This document shows, one piece after another, positions 10,101-17,246 of a stretch of DNA of 64,000 nt. Position numbers and translations under genes: made by a program. The stretch comes from MWEI01 sp964600235 (lineage in GTDB: Bacteria; Desulfobacterota; Desulfomonilia; UBA1062). The first letter of the stretch is position 1. Each line of letters begins with the position of its first letter. Location of the stretch: NCBI GenBank assembly GCA_964600235.1, contig CAZRIV010000005.1:143373-207372 (forward strand). Direction: 5' to 3'. Below the pieces are notes generated by a model. That model saw only the letters and a program-made list of their open reading frames with translations, was not told the origin of the DNA and made no database searches.

Positions 10101-10545
10101 GGCAGATGGCATTGATCAGGGCCATGCCGCCGGTCAGAAGAGCCCCCTGGCCCAAGAGCACCGCACCGCCCAGGCTCATGGAGCCTGCCGTCATAAGGCC
10201 TGTTCCGCCCATCGCCATTGCGTTGCCCAGCATGGCCCCGGCATAGGGCATGGCTGCAATGAGCGCGATCGTCATGACTATTCTCAGGACGTTCTTGCCG
10301 CCACCGCCGCCCCGGGGGATCGCCCTGAGCGTGATCACATCCCCGGCCCCGGGAACGACGGTCTCCCAGTCCTCCTTGGGGATTACGAGGTCGTTAATGC
10401 ATATGCGGGCATCAATGGCCCTGGGGAACGGGAGCCCCGAGCGGTCGAGCACGTCGGCCAGGCTGCCGCCGGCCTCCACCAGGAGGTCTACCCGCTGCGT
10501 CAGAAAAGGATGCGGCGATGCCACCAGGTTGATCTTGCCGCTCAT
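4129..10545 (-). CDS. Tail-tip / host-specificity J-like protein
   Basis: A 2138-residue protein, the largest of the prophage. The first ~80 residues look like a small beta-grasp domain ending in RAIPRGGGGG. A hydrophobic Gly/Ala-rich region of about 70 residues follows, then a tail-hub region (NPIPVILGRHRV). A jelly-roll or carbohydrate-binding-like segment (NLIKNGTFE) lies near residues 865-1000, with several fibronectin-III-like repeats around 1290-1750, a Gly/Ser repeat tract about 1847-1920 and a C-terminal knob-like domain. This matches lambda J-type tail tips that bind the host receptor. It overlaps the NlpC/P60 gene by four bases (ATGA), the usual order in siphophages. Receptor unknown. 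Confidence 0.88.
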   Translation of the reverse strand: MSGKINLVASPHPFLTQRVDLLVEAGGSLADVLDRSGLPFPRAIDARICINDLVIPKEDWETVVPGAGDVITLRAIPRGGGGGKNVLRIVMTIALIAAMPYAGAMLGNAMAMGGTGLMTAGSMSLGGAVLLGQGALLTGGMALINAICPPQQPSIRSNDGTDTSQSYGIEGAQNQISPWNPIPVILGRHRVTPPYAAKPYTEINGDDQYLHALFCVGYGPLDISDPKIGDTDLADFQVGETPEDRLAFRVWPEFNPDTQTLEYFRDNCTETALSIELKQTDGYHTRTTEAGIDEIGVDITAPQGMVEFDSDGDKLQRTVGFLIEYKKTTDTEWSTSKGGQTFSTRNSGTILFPSPYVSNIGNYEDGYVESSSTGYAYVIVGMDKTSGAIRLYFRKSREIPGLDQIQSYSTANAAKKNCPRPPSHVAPLAGIALNSTMTTITNAAIDNTSWRALDEVDCANASDFLVSATATPGATVNVAGGTLYFCPQFIGADNNAIRRTFRFAVENGTYDVRVCRDTADSTSDKVFDGIYWTCLRSFKCSTPITKAGLALVEMRVKATDQLNGMISNFNCIAQSILPDWNPVSSSWEQRKTSNPASLFRAVFQGAANKKPAPDSALNLVDLQAWHEFCTAKGFTYNQPVDYQGTVREIAGNIAAAGRASLAMRDGKYTIIQDVPRLVIAQHFTPHNSWGFKSNKNMLQLPHGFRVRFADEDADWQSAERIVYADGYNASNATVFEELQLPGVTDSELAWAHGRFHLAQLILRPEEYQFQTDIENLVCTRGDLIRLNHDVPMWGLGSGRIKSVGPDYVLNGEFGRFSLAPTDLQPDFWVIRKTNGGNVGTASPYLASGNGQGVELTAGASTYTFLQTWLASGEIGPNLIKNGTFEYKNADNFTMDYCDVSYAESETFSGAGCLRMISAAAGRVLLSNEYVPITDTSKAWMVGAAIKTTLPTSTSYCGVVCYDEDQVEISTQRSWRYPNRNTTLYAPLSAGATYVDVVPAAEMWEGGSYNYFIQLGIAIDGSDLPVPSASMLAFSTAPIDTSDPNYWRCPLYSAYSGPTYAAGTNVGQSLATGGYNYSGHAGAVCGTGWNFNWGVISGMSDLYEYPLAHRLRYGTKYIRFISMPSYNQADTTYIDNIIVRQVDNPTASLIGQTVTFGAWVWSAAASNARLYIADNVGGVYSGYHPGNGAWQWITVSRTIPAGAYKIQVHVVSTIDGAPSRFRGGIVTTGLETITLDETMTMESSKAYGLRVRKHDGSSVTLPVNTVAGDTNTLTLATPLACTAVFPPAKGDLVMFGQSGTESVELLVKGIQPGPDLTATITAVDYSPAVYNADTGPIPAFDPGITLPPAPQAPLIVNCRSNEFVMVRQKNGNWVVRMLVNLAHPSNTRMHDVERVEGQYRLHATTGSGGTWIKLAQIPKDAVEVSIYSVETGKTYEIRFRYVFKTGNTGPWTSYYQHTVIGKSGNPSDVSFDDSNCVFQSHRITFRWLAILDPDLDFYELRTDTNWGQAAGMVARTKAIKYVYSHPLDINATYYIKACDTSGNYSTNADEITGDTDYLTLGTITTDFSTENLQISWPGVDPGKLSYYTVALYNDSDMAGEHCVHTSNQFTNPHYEFTLAMNKLAAGGPYRELWVRVTAHDIYGRTGYSDGYGINAAPPIITTLIGVPGINSMTTVCDPLFDDIIGYEFACDTDTPPTDTQVVGTNFVYWEGLTGGTAHYIRARAKDVFGYGEWSTIQSVTPLAMTIDETDVDMPMLRDATWTCDAGTLSWNAHKIVRRGTSYDIAAGNTTNAFVYWNSGSPTTYSTGATVPITEGTWVVCYQSGNVAYPAVQAPLVIAGLIQANTITLSKLIGSGSLSIGSGGSLAIASGGALTMSGGTVSMTGGSFSISGGTVSISSGSTFNVSASAGITVAAGGALKLAGDAAGPGILQVYKSGTSGVYMAIGGVTGQGFRVIPSTANAESLFFAVDSQRWANIYGYASSWIQWFSSDGLGLYSYGSTGMLLYASTGYLTLQSANGVKIIGNLRSDSSTNISRIYRGSYSGNGATSQRTITSSLGFTPKLVIVAKITANGGTSYTFMAGDMFDGSGYSYSFSHGSSAVYCHFNPTNVNIITGGFAVAYGCTWWPNEDGVTYEYWCLG

Positions 10546-10943
10546 TTCATCCCCTCATGCCGCAGGATGCATACGATCCGGCGCCTCCACAAAATGCCCG
10601 TATAACGCTCACAGACAGCGTTAACCCCCTCGAGGATATGAACCATCATCCCGGGCTCGACAATCACGCCTACGTGCATGGGGTGGCCCAGCAACCGCAG
10701 GACAATGATGTCGCCCAATCGTTCCTGTCCCGGAAGGACCTCCGTCCAGGCTCCCCTCTCGCCGGTGATCAGCTTGTCGATCTCCGCGGCCTCCGTCGCC
10801 GACGCATAACACTCCGTGTACGAGGGCAGCTCTATGCCGAACTCGGCCTGGTACACCAGACGCACCAGGCCCCAGCAGTCGACCCCCTCGATGGAGCGCC
10901 CCTTGTCCTTGTAGGGCAGGCCTATGTACCGGTTGACGTCCAT
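10542..10943 (-). CDS. NlpC/P60 tail-assembly peptidase (gpK-like)
   Basis: A 133-residue single-domain NlpC/P60 protein. The catalytic cysteine is C23 in GVDCWGLVRLVY, the histidine is H90 in GHPMHVGVIV, and H102 is a likely third residue. The length fits a phage tail NlpC/P60 protein without the extra JAB domain of lambda K. It probably helps tail-tip assembly or acts as a peptidoglycan peptidase at infection. It overlaps the J-like gene downstream and shares one base with the DUF1833-like gene upstream. Confidence 0.88.
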   Translation of the reverse strand: MDVNRYIGLPYKDKGRSIEGVDCWGLVRLVYQAEFGIELPSYTECYASATEAAEIDKLITGERGAWTEVLPGQERLGDIIVLRLLGHPMHVGVIVEPGMMVHILEGVNAVCERYTGILWRRRIVCILRHEGMK

Positions 10944-11413
10944 CAGAACATCCCCGGCGTGGTCGACGGCAGGAAGCTGTCTCCCGGAAACGGCTCGTTC
11001 AGATAATCCTCCACCGTTATGTTCCCCTCTATGACCAGGGCATCGTAGGATAGGTTGGACAGCTTGAAGTCGGGAAAATCTATCTCTATGGTGTCGGGAT
11101 CGTCGGCGAGGATAACCATGACCCGCACATCCGGGGGGGCCGTGAGCAGCCGTATGCCCGCCGTCAAGGCCCGGTCGACGTTGTCGATGGTGATCCGGGC
11201 CGTGGGGGCGCCGTCTTCCACGTCATCAGGCAGTGTGATGTCAAAAGGATATGCCACATACAGGTGCCCGTTGCTCACGATGTCGGCTCCGTCGTTGCAC
11301 ACCCGTATGGGCTCGGTCAGTGTGTTCCCGCTGATCTCCACCAGCACGATGATGGCCGCCCCCGTTTCCGGGGCATTCACGGCCTGGCGGAAGGTGAAGG
11401 ATGTGGTCCTCAC
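10943..11413 (-). CDS. DUF1833-like minor tail protein
   Basis: A 156-residue protein with the layout of DUF1833 tail proteins: an early LVEISGNTLTEPIRVCND segment, then PFDITLPDD and the APTARITIDNVDR motif. It lies between the M-like minor tail protein and NlpC/P60, where siphophages keep their tail-tip adaptor (L-like) protein. It overlaps its upstream neighbour by four bases, suggesting translational coupling. Confidence 0.78.
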   Translation of the reverse strand: MRTTSFTFRQAVNAPETGAAIIVLVEISGNTLTEPIRVCNDGADIVSNGHLYVAYPFDITLPDDVEDGAPTARITIDNVDRALTAGIRLLTAPPDVRVMVILADDPDTIEIDFPDFKLSNLSYDALVIEGNITVEDYLNEPFPGDSFLPSTTPGMF

Positions 11414-11757
11414 GGCAGGATCTCCAGGTTGAAGGTTACGAGGAACTTGCCGCCCGAGCCCTTATATGCCGGACGGGCCGCAAACCGCAGTTCCACGGCA
11501 GCCCCTGTGCGGGGATGGGTCCAGTCGAACGGCAGCGCCCCTGACTGCAGGGTGGTGTTATAGAACTCATCGAGCGCGGCCACCTGCTCCAGCGTGTAGA
11601 CGTCCTGGCACGACATGTCCCGCACATTGGAGGTGGTGCGCCGGCGGACCTTCGCCCGGCCCTTGTCCATCTTTGTGCGGAGCAGGTTGTCGGGAGGCGT
11701 TTCCTGGTACCCGTCCGATATTACCGATGATGGCAGAGTTGCCGGCCAGGCAGCCAT
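11410..11757 (-). CDS. Minor tail protein, gpM-like
   Basis: A 115-residue protein of the lambda M-like minor-tail class: start MAAWPATLPS, then ISDGYQETPPDNLLRTKMD with paired arginines and FDWTHPRTG near the C-terminus. It follows the tape-measure gene by four bases and overlaps the DUF1833-like gene, matching the H-M-L-K-J order of siphophage tails. Confidence 0.75.
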   Translation of the reverse strand: MAAWPATLPSSVISDGYQETPPDNLLRTKMDKGRAKVRRRTTSNVRDMSCQDVYTLEQVAALDEFYNTTLQSGALPFDWTHPRTGAAVELRFAARPAYKGSGGKFLVTFNLEILP

Positions 11758-11761
11758 GCGC

Positions 11762-13726
11762 TTATCTCCTTATCGTGTTCGGCTTGAGATTGTAGGCGCG
11801 CTGCAGGGCCGTGGCAAACTTCCCGCGGGTCACCTTTGAGGCCATGACCTCGTCCACCAGGACATCCAGCTGGACCCCTCCGTCCGCCGTGCGGGACTCC
11901 TGCACCTGAACCTCGGCGCTCGTGTTGTTGATGACGTTAACCGTGACGTTCGCCTGTGTCCCGGACGTCTCGACGCCCAGGTTGCCATTGCCCATCCGCT
12001 TAAGCGGCATGATCGCCTCAGGCCCGGCCTCTCCGGCCAGGCCGTACCCGCTGGCCATCGGGAAGATGACCGGCTTGGTGAGGATCCCGCCCGTTTCGAA
12101 CGCAGCCACGCGGCCCAACTCAAACACGTTGCCGCGCGCCGAGGTGACCCACTGCCCCAACAGCCCGGCTCCGGCACTGGAGCCGAAGAGGTATGTCTTG
12201 GTCATCTGGCCCATGACGTCGGACGCCGCCCTGGCCAGGGACTGGAACATGGCGGTGCCGTAATCCTCCAGGCTCTTGAACTTGCCGGTCATCACATCAA
12301 AATAAAAATCGGAAAAATTCTGTTCCATCGCCTCGGCCGTGCGCTGGGAGAGCTGGACCATCTCAGTATTGGTCTCGCTCGCGGCCCTGAGCATCTCGGT
12401 GTTCTTCCTGCGGATAAGAGCTGCAGATCCCTCGTCAAGGGCCATTGCAGCCTGGGCGCTTTCAGAATCCCTCAGCCCCTGAACGGACCACCGCCCTCCG
12501 GACGCCATCATCCAGGTCTCATTGCTGATGGGTGTCGTTTTAGGGTTGGTGGTTTTCGACAGGTTGGTCCCGCCGCTGTGCGTCGGAATATCAGGAGGTG
12601 GAGGCGTTGCTCCTCCGTTGACGCGGGCTGCGTTTGTAAGCGCGGCCACATCCTGTTCATAGAGCGCCTGCTGCGCCTTCAGGCCCGCCAGCGTTTCTTT
12701 CAGTGCGGAGATCTGCTCCTTGTTCTTTTTTATTACCCAGTTGCCGTAGATCTCTCCATAAAAAGCCTTGTTCTTCGTGACGCCTTTTATGCCGTTTTCC
12801 AGCCCTTCGACCTGCAGCTCTATGGTTTTGATCTGGTCCTCGGTGGAGTTTCTCAGCGCCCGTGTAAGGTTGCCTGCCGCATCGGCTATCCCGCCCTTGA
12901 GCTTCGTCAGCACAGGCAATAGCTTGTCCCCAATGGCGGCGGCCAACCCTTCCGTCTCTGTCGTAAACCTGCGAGCGGTATTGGCGTAGCTGTCATACGA
13001 CCGCGCAATATCTCCGATGGCTGCGCCGGATCCTTCCGTTATGATCTTCAACGCGGCCTGCGCCTTATGGGCTGCGGTGAGCTCGTCTTTCGTCCTGGCC
13101 AGGCCCATTGCCAGGGCCTTCTGCGATACCGTTGTCTCCATCAGCACGACGCCGTACTTCTTCATGGTCTCGTATTGTCCGGACAGGGCGCTCTGGATAT
13201 CGCCCATCACCTGGGCCGTATCGATATTGTGGAACGAGCTCATGTCGGCGGCGAGCTTTACTACCTCGAACGATAGCTTCCCTGCGGCATCCGTGGTCAT
13301 GCCCATCGCCCAGAGCATGTTCGAAATGGTGGAGAGGTATGCCTTCCCTTGCTCCTCGCTCAGTTGATAACTGCCGGCCAGCTCAGCGGCCCATCGATTG
13401 GCGAGCGCAATCTGGCCATTGAACACCACGCTGAACTTGTTGTTCGTCTCCTCGAGCCGAGAGGCGGCGGCCACGCATTCGCCGGCGAACCTGGCAATCT
13501 GATCCACTGAAAAAGCTGCGGCAATGATCGGCCCCAGCCGGGCGGCTGCCGCCCCTAACGCTTCACAGCTGCCGGAGGACGAGTCGATGTTTTTGCCCGC
13601 CGAGGCAGCCTTGCTCTCGACTGCAGAGAAGGACTTCTCGGCCTCGGCCCCGAACTGCTTGACCGACACGATGCCCTTTTCGGAATCGACCTTTATCGTT
13701 ACATGAACGGTGCTCTCATTGCCCAT
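11762..13726 (-). CDS. Tail tape-measure protein
   Basis: A 654-residue protein. The N-terminal half is helical and Ala-rich (FSAVESKAASAGKNID, the LSGQYETMKKYGVVL class of repeats) with hydrophobic stretches near residues 55-85. A Pro-rich hinge lies near 375-400. The C-terminus carries the lambda H-type signature GGILTKPVIFPM...GEAGPEAIMPLKRM. Tape-measure length sets tail length; at roughly 1.5 angstrom per residue this suggests about 100 nm. Its ATG lies inside the 3' end of the frameshift extension of the upstream chaperone, a common overlap. Confidence 0.9.
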   Translation of the reverse strand: MGNESTVHVTIKVDSEKGIVSVKQFGAEAEKSFSAVESKAASAGKNIDSSSGSCEALGAAAARLGPIIAAAFSVDQIARFAGECVAAASRLEETNNKFSVVFNGQIALANRWAAELAGSYQLSEEQGKAYLSTISNMLWAMGMTTDAAGKLSFEVVKLAADMSSFHNIDTAQVMGDIQSALSGQYETMKKYGVVLMETTVSQKALAMGLARTKDELTAAHKAQAALKIITEGSGAAIGDIARSYDSYANTARRFTTETEGLAAAIGDKLLPVLTKLKGGIADAAGNLTRALRNSTEDQIKTIELQVEGLENGIKGVTKNKAFYGEIYGNWVIKKNKEQISALKETLAGLKAQQALYEQDVAALTNAARVNGGATPPPPDIPTHSGGTNLSKTTNPKTTPISNETWMMASGGRWSVQGLRDSESAQAAMALDEGSAALIRRKNTEMLRAASETNTEMVQLSQRTAEAMEQNFSDFYFDVMTGKFKSLEDYGTAMFQSLARAASDVMGQMTKTYLFGSSAGAGLLGQWVTSARGNVFELGRVAAFETGGILTKPVIFPMASGYGLAGEAGPEAIMPLKRMGNGNLGVETSGTQANVTVNVINNTSAEVQVQESRTADGGVQLDVLVDEVMASKVTRGKFATALQRAYNLKPNTIRR

Positions 13727-13980
13727 ATCGCCTCCTCCAGCAGTCCCAGGTCATGCCATTCGGCCAGGCTCAGGTCGTCCCGGCCGAACGGGAACCCGCC
13801 GTGTTTCATTCTCAACAGATCCAGCATCCGCAACGTGTACGGGTGCAGGCCGCCAGAGCCCTTCTTCTCGCACCTGCTGCAGGCCCAATCGAGATGGTCT
13901 CCAAATTCTTCCTTGCATTTTGCCCTGTCCTTTTCCGTGCACGACGGCCCCGTCAGTTTTTCGAGATCAGCCCGAAAGGG
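13699..13980 (-). CDS. Tail-assembly chaperone frameshift extension (GT-type, -1 frame)
   Basis: A frame without its own start overlaps the end of the 13953-14381 gene and stays open to TAA at 13701-13699, just inside the tape-measure gene. Its translation is protein-like: TGPSCTEKDRAKCKEEFG, DWACSRCEKKG, LHPYTLRMLDLL, GGFPFGRDDLSLAEWHDLG. It would be joined to the upstream protein by a -1 shift at the CCCTTTC heptamer (13980-13974), as lambda makes gpG-GT. The four cysteines may bind a metal. In-frame ATGs are internal and without a ribosome-binding site, so frameshifting is the likely route. Confidence 0.72.
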   Translation of the reverse strand, partial: PFRADLEKLTGPSCTEKDRAKCKEEFGDHLDWACSRCEKKGSGGLHPYTLRMLDLLRMKHGGFPFGRDDLSLAEWHDLGLLEEAIWAMRAPFM

Positions 13981-14381
13981 TCTATCGCGGATCCTCCCAG
14001 TCTGATCAGCGCGTTTTCAAACACGAACAGCCCGAGCAGGCCAAGCACGTCAGGAGCGTACATCATCAGCCTGTCCTTCCACGCCGAATCAAAGTTCGCG
14101 GCTTGGGGGGATGATGAGATGGCCTGTTTCTCGCCCGTTTCATCGGGCGCCTCGAATGCACCGTCATCGAACCCGGTGATGATGAGCAGCCCGTACCGGG
14201 CGCGGATATCTGCGGGGTTGAATCCTTTTTCTTCCTCCGATCCCGGCTTAGGCGACATGTCCGCCATGTACCGCACCCGCTCGGCGTTGGTGGGCAGGCG
14301 GTAGTATATCCCCAGCGTGCTGCCGCTGATCTGGTCTGCAAATGTAACCTTGCACGGATCGCCGCTCAATACTCTTCCCAT
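13953..14381 (-). CDS. Tail-assembly chaperone (gpG-like), zero frame
   Basis: A 142-residue protein between the tail-tube and tape-measure genes, the fixed place of the tail-assembly chaperone in siphophages. It begins MGRVLSGDPCKVTF and contains IYYRLPTNAERVRYM and a C-terminal ALIRLGGSAIDPFG. The last codons contain the predicted slippery site, so most ribosomes would end at 13953 and a minority would continue in the -1 frame. A short gap of 10 bases separates it from the tail-tube gene. Confidence 0.78.
   Translation of the reverse strand: MGRVLSGDPCKVTFADQISGSTLGIYYRLPTNAERVRYMADMSPKPGSEEEKGFNPADIRARYGLLIITGFDDGAFEAPDETGEKQAISSSPQAANFDSAWKDRLMMYAPDVLGLLGLFVFENALIRLGGSAIDPFGLISKN
13974..13980 (-). 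promoter_or_regulatory. Predicted -1 ribosomal frameshift heptamer C CCT TTC
   Basis: The zero-frame codons are GAC CCT TTC GGG. Slipping one base back gives CCC TTT and keeps the second frame open through the next 90 codons. It follows the X XXY YYZ rule. A second A-rich stretch (TCG AAA AAC) ten bases downstream is an alternative slip point but fits the rule less well. Confidence 0.62.
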
Positions 14382-14391
14382 TTTTGCCTCC

Positions 14392-15669
14392 TTATGCTGC
14401 GTAGGTGGTGACCAGGTTCTGGACGTAGGCGATGACCGAGCCGTAGGTGTCGTGCTCCAGCACCTGCAGGTCGCCTGCCTCGGCCATGATCTTGTCCCTC
14501 ACGCTGACCGGAGCCTTGAGCACGGCCACCTTGGGGAATATCAGCTCCACCTGGTACTTGTACGTGGCGTCGTACAGGTCGCCCTCGCACTTGATATAGA
14601 CCCCGAAGGTGTCGTTCGCGTCGATGTGCTGCTGCATGATGTAGTCGCGGAACTCCCTGTCCAGCGCCAATGCCTGGGTCCGGCCGCCCCGGACGATGCG
14701 CGCGGCATAGGAGTCGCCCGCGCCGGGCACGAACCTGGCGGCCAGAGCGTTGTCGAGCTTGTAGGTGATGGAGTTCAGCTCGGCAGAGAGGGTCCGGCCT
14801 CCGGCGAACGCGGACCCGGACCACGCCCCTCCGACATTGAGCGTCATCTGAGCCACGCGCAGCGGGGTCTCTGTCACCCTGGCCGGGAAGGTCATCCACC
14901 CGCTCTCGGTGGGGATATAGAGCACCTTGTATGTCCGCGATGTGGCTGTTCCGCCGGGCGCCGCGATGGTGATGACGGCGGGAGTGGCCGCCGAAACCGC
15001 CGAATATGCCACCTCGGTCCAGACCCCGGTGGAGAGCTCCACGATGATGCGCTGCACGCTGTCGAGCCGGGCGGCCGCCGTGGCGCCCTGCACCCCATTG
15101 GCCGCCAGGGTGAGCTGCGTTGCGTTCTCGGCCGCCGTTAGGGTTTCCTCGGTGATGTTCTTGGTGACCTTGCCGGTACCGATGGTGGAGCCCTTGAGCT
15201 TCACCCAGGAATCGACCGCGAACGTGGCCTCGACTGACGCGACCGCATGCGAGGCCAGGAGCCGTTTCAGCACCGTGGAGCCGTAGCGTTCGGCCGCGGT
15301 GAAGGTGGGGTTCGATCTCGATGTGTCGAGATCCCCCGCGATGGGCGTGATGGTGTGCTTGCGCCCGGAGCCCAGTGTCGTGGAGCTGACGGAACCCAGG
15401 CCATACCCCAGAAGGAACGCGAAGTGCTGCGCCTGGGCCATGTCGAACGTAATCGGCAGGGTAGCCGTTTTGCCCAGGTCATAGATGGTGTCAGGTTCTT
15501 CCTTTCCCACCGGCTGGTTGCCGTTGTTCTCGCGCCGCGGCTCCAGGTTGGCGATGTCGTCGATGGAACAGAGCAGGCAGGTGTCGAGCGTCTGCTCCGT
15601 GTTGACGGCGGTCTCTGCGGTATTCGCCGATACGGCGATCAGATTGTGTGTGGCCCTGGTGTTCCTCAT
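14392..15669 (-). CDS. Major tail tube protein
   Basis: A 425-residue protein placed between the tail terminator-side genes and the assembly chaperone. The N-terminus (MRNTRATHNLIAVSANTAET) and several beta-rich segments (GLGSVSSTTLGSGRKHTITP, SWVKLKGSTIGTGKV) resemble phage tail tube proteins of the TTP type; a middle domain around residues 180-260 looks like an inserted Ig-like domain. It overlaps the DUF2635-like gene by four bases. The lack of any sheath gene nearby fits a non-contractile tail. Confidence 0.72.
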   Translation of the reverse strand: MRNTRATHNLIAVSANTAETAVNTEQTLDTCLLCSIDDIANLEPRRENNGNQPVGKEEPDTIYDLGKTATLPITFDMAQAQHFAFLLGYGLGSVSSTTLGSGRKHTITPIAGDLDTSRSNPTFTAAERYGSTVLKRLLASHAVASVEATFAVDSWVKLKGSTIGTGKVTKNITEETLTAAENATQLTLAANGVQGATAAARLDSVQRIIVELSTGVWTEVAYSAVSAATPAVITIAAPGGTATSRTYKVLYIPTESGWMTFPARVTETPLRVAQMTLNVGGAWSGSAFAGGRTLSAELNSITYKLDNALAARFVPGAGDSYAARIVRGGRTQALALDREFRDYIMQQHIDANDTFGVYIKCEGDLYDATYKYQVELIFPKVAVLKAPVSVRDKIMAEAGDLQVLEHDTYGSVIAYVQNLVTTYAA

Positions 15670-15836
15670 TGTTCACCTCCCGCTTCTCCGGACTCGTCCA
15701 CTCCGGACTGCTCAAACCTGTGGGCCTCTTCCGGCGGCACCTCGGCGTATATTGTGCCGTGGGTATATTTTCTGCCGGCGTATGCCCCGTCCGTGACCTC
15801 GATGGCCGGCTGGTCCGGTTTCAGTATGTATCCCAT
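15666..15836 (-). CDS. DUF2635-like small head-tail protein (Mu gp38 position)
   Basis: A 56-residue protein starting at ATG 15836 behind GAGGAACG. The sequence MGYILKPDQPAIEV and the Glu/Pro-rich middle resemble DUF2635 proteins, which lie between the DUF1834-type protein and the tail proteins in Mu-like phages. Its stop overlaps the ATG of the tail tube gene. Assignment rests on size, place and weak similarity. Confidence 0.6.
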   Translation of the reverse strand: MGYILKPDQPAIEVTDGAYAGRKYTHGTIYAEVPPEEAHRFEQSGVDESGEAGGEQ

Positions 15837-15849
15837 TCTCGTTCCTCCC

Positions 15850-16311
15850 TCATGTCCTGGCCGCGCTGGGCCTGGTCGTTTCCTGGACGTACTCGTACGC
15901 CAGCTCCTTGCGCTGCAGGTCCCGCTTGCCGTCGGTGACGGGCGTGCTTTCGGGCACGGGAGAGACAAGCAGCGCGGACTTTATCGTGGCATCGCCCAGG
16001 GTGTTCTCGTCCAGGGCGGTGTTGATGTCGTTCTCGATCTCGAGGATCCCCGTGGCCGAGGCGTTCCCGATAAGGGACTCCCGTTCCTTGAGCACCCCTG
16101 CCCAGATGATTATCCGGACCCTCTTGTAGTAGCGGATCATGCCGCCGGCCAGTTCCTCGTGCCTGGCCTCTCCGTCCTTGATGCCCACGGCAGGCAGCAT
16201 GCAGTCGTCGGGAGGCAGGTCGGCGAACCCGGTGAGGATGATGTCGCCGGAGCGGACATAGGTGAGCCTCGCCTGCAGCACTGTCTGGATGCCGGGCAGA
16301 AGGTCTATCAT
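15850..16311 (-). CDS. DUF1834/gp37-like tail terminator candidate
   Basis: A 153-residue protein beginning MIDLLPGIQTVLQARLTYVRSGDI, with a central hydrophobic strand RYYKRVRIIIWAG and an acidic second half. Gene order (after the gpG-like morphogenesis gene, before DUF2635) is that of Mu gp37, thought to act at the head-tail joint or as tail terminator. It overlaps the morphogenesis gene by four bases. Identification is by position and general look. Confidence 0.6.
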   Translation of the reverse strand: MIDLLPGIQTVLQARLTYVRSGDIILTGFADLPPDDCMLPAVGIKDGEARHEELAGGMIRYYKRVRIIIWAGVLKERESLIGNASATGILEIENDINTALDENTLGDATIKSALLVSPVPESTPVTDGKRDLQRKELAYEYVQETTRPSAART

Positions 16312-16820
16312 GCGCCCGCCCCCAGATGGTCTTTGATTGTGGCGATGGCCTCGGCGACGTCCCGGCTGTTGAATCCGAGATAGGGCCGCGCAGGGATCGT
16401 CACCTTGCGGCCCCTGCCGGCCTTGCCGCCTTTCTGATGGATGGCCGCATAGTCCTTGCTCGGCGGGGTCGTGCCGATGGTCATCGACTGCCTGTCCGCG
16501 GTATAGGCCACTTCCTGCAGGTGGCCGCTCTCATGGAGGATCTTGCGGGCCAGGACATACCGGCGGAACTTCGCCGTCATCTTGCCACGCCTGCCGTGTG
16601 TGGGCTTTCCGTAGGACCTGGCATAGGTGGCCGGCGACAGCGGCGCCCACTTCCTGCCCTGGGGATCCCGCTCCTTGCCGAACCGCTCCTCGCGGGTGAC
16701 CTTCACCATGTGCTCGCCGAATGCCTTCATCGCAGGCGTCAGGTCAGCCATGTTGCCGACGAGAGCGCTCATTTGCCCCTTCATGGCGCTGTCGTCGACC
16801 TTGATGGAAAAACCGGCCAC
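16308..16820 (-). CDS. Phage virion morphogenesis protein (Mu gpG-like)
   Basis: A 170-residue protein with the hallmarks of the phage virion morphogenesis family: REERFGKERDPQGRKWAPLSPATYARS, an arginine/glycine-rich GRRGKMTAKFRR, and AAIHQKGGKAGRGRKVTIPARPYLGFN at the C-terminus. In Mu the equivalent gene lies next to the head morphogenesis gene; here it follows the DUF1320 gene, a common arrangement in related transposable phages. One-base overlap with DUF1320. Confidence 0.88.
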   Translation of the reverse strand: MAGFSIKVDDSAMKGQMSALVGNMADLTPAMKAFGEHMVKVTREERFGKERDPQGRKWAPLSPATYARSYGKPTHGRRGKMTAKFRRYVLARKILHESGHLQEVAYTADRQSMTIGTTPPSKDYAAIHQKGGKAGRGRKVTIPARPYLGFNSRDVAEAIATIKDHLGAGA

Positions 16821-17245
16821 TAAAAGCCTCCCAGGGTGGTTTTGGTGAAGATGCGGTCGCCCGCGCTCGTGGATGCCTCCACCGTGTCCTGGGAGGTTTC
16901 CGTCGGAGCAGAGGCGCCGAGGCTCACCCTGCCCGCGGCGATGTCGCGCAGCAGCTTCACCGCGTTGTCATAGCGTTTCGCGCGGTCGTCGGGAGCCCCC
17001 TGCCTGCGCGCATAGAGGTTGTAGATGGAGATGTCCACCGACACCTTGCGGATGATCACCGGCACCGGATCGAACGGCAGCGTGTAGTTTTCGCCGCAAT
17101 AGGCTTCGATCTCGGCGTCGGCGTCGGAGATGGCTCCGGCTATCGCGGCGTCGTCTTCCGAGCCGGACCCGGTGTCGTCCGTGAGCTGGATGAGCGTCTC
17201 CTCGGGGATCTGCCCGAGGAGGTCCGTCTTTGTGCAGTAGGCCAT
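16820..17245 (-). CDS. DUF1320 head-tail connector protein (Mu gp36-like)
   Basis: A 141-residue protein with the DUF1320 layout: start MAYCTKTDLLGQIPEETLIQLTDD, then AISDADAEIEAYCGENYTLPF, IRKVSVDISIYNLYARR and RYDNAVKLLRDIAAG. The family acts at the neck of Mu-like and related virions. It lies two bases from the next upstream gene and overlaps the morphogenesis gene. Confidence 0.88.
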   Translation of the reverse strand: MAYCTKTDLLGQIPEETLIQLTDDTGSGSEDDAAIAGAISDADAEIEAYCGENYTLPFDPVPVIIRKVSVDISIYNLYARRQGAPDDRAKRYDNAVKLLRDIAAGRVSLGASAPTETSQDTVEASTSAGDRIFTKTTLGGF

Positions 17246-17246
17246 G

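Noticed and set aside
13751..13942. 63-codon minus-strand frame starting at ATG 13942
   Set aside because: It lies in a third frame; the -1 frame that joins the chaperone gives a much more protein-like sequence over the same bases.
14317..15141. 274-codon plus-strand frame
   Set aside because: Antisense shadow of the tail tube gene; its translation is His/Gly/Arg-rich in the way of GC-rich shadows.
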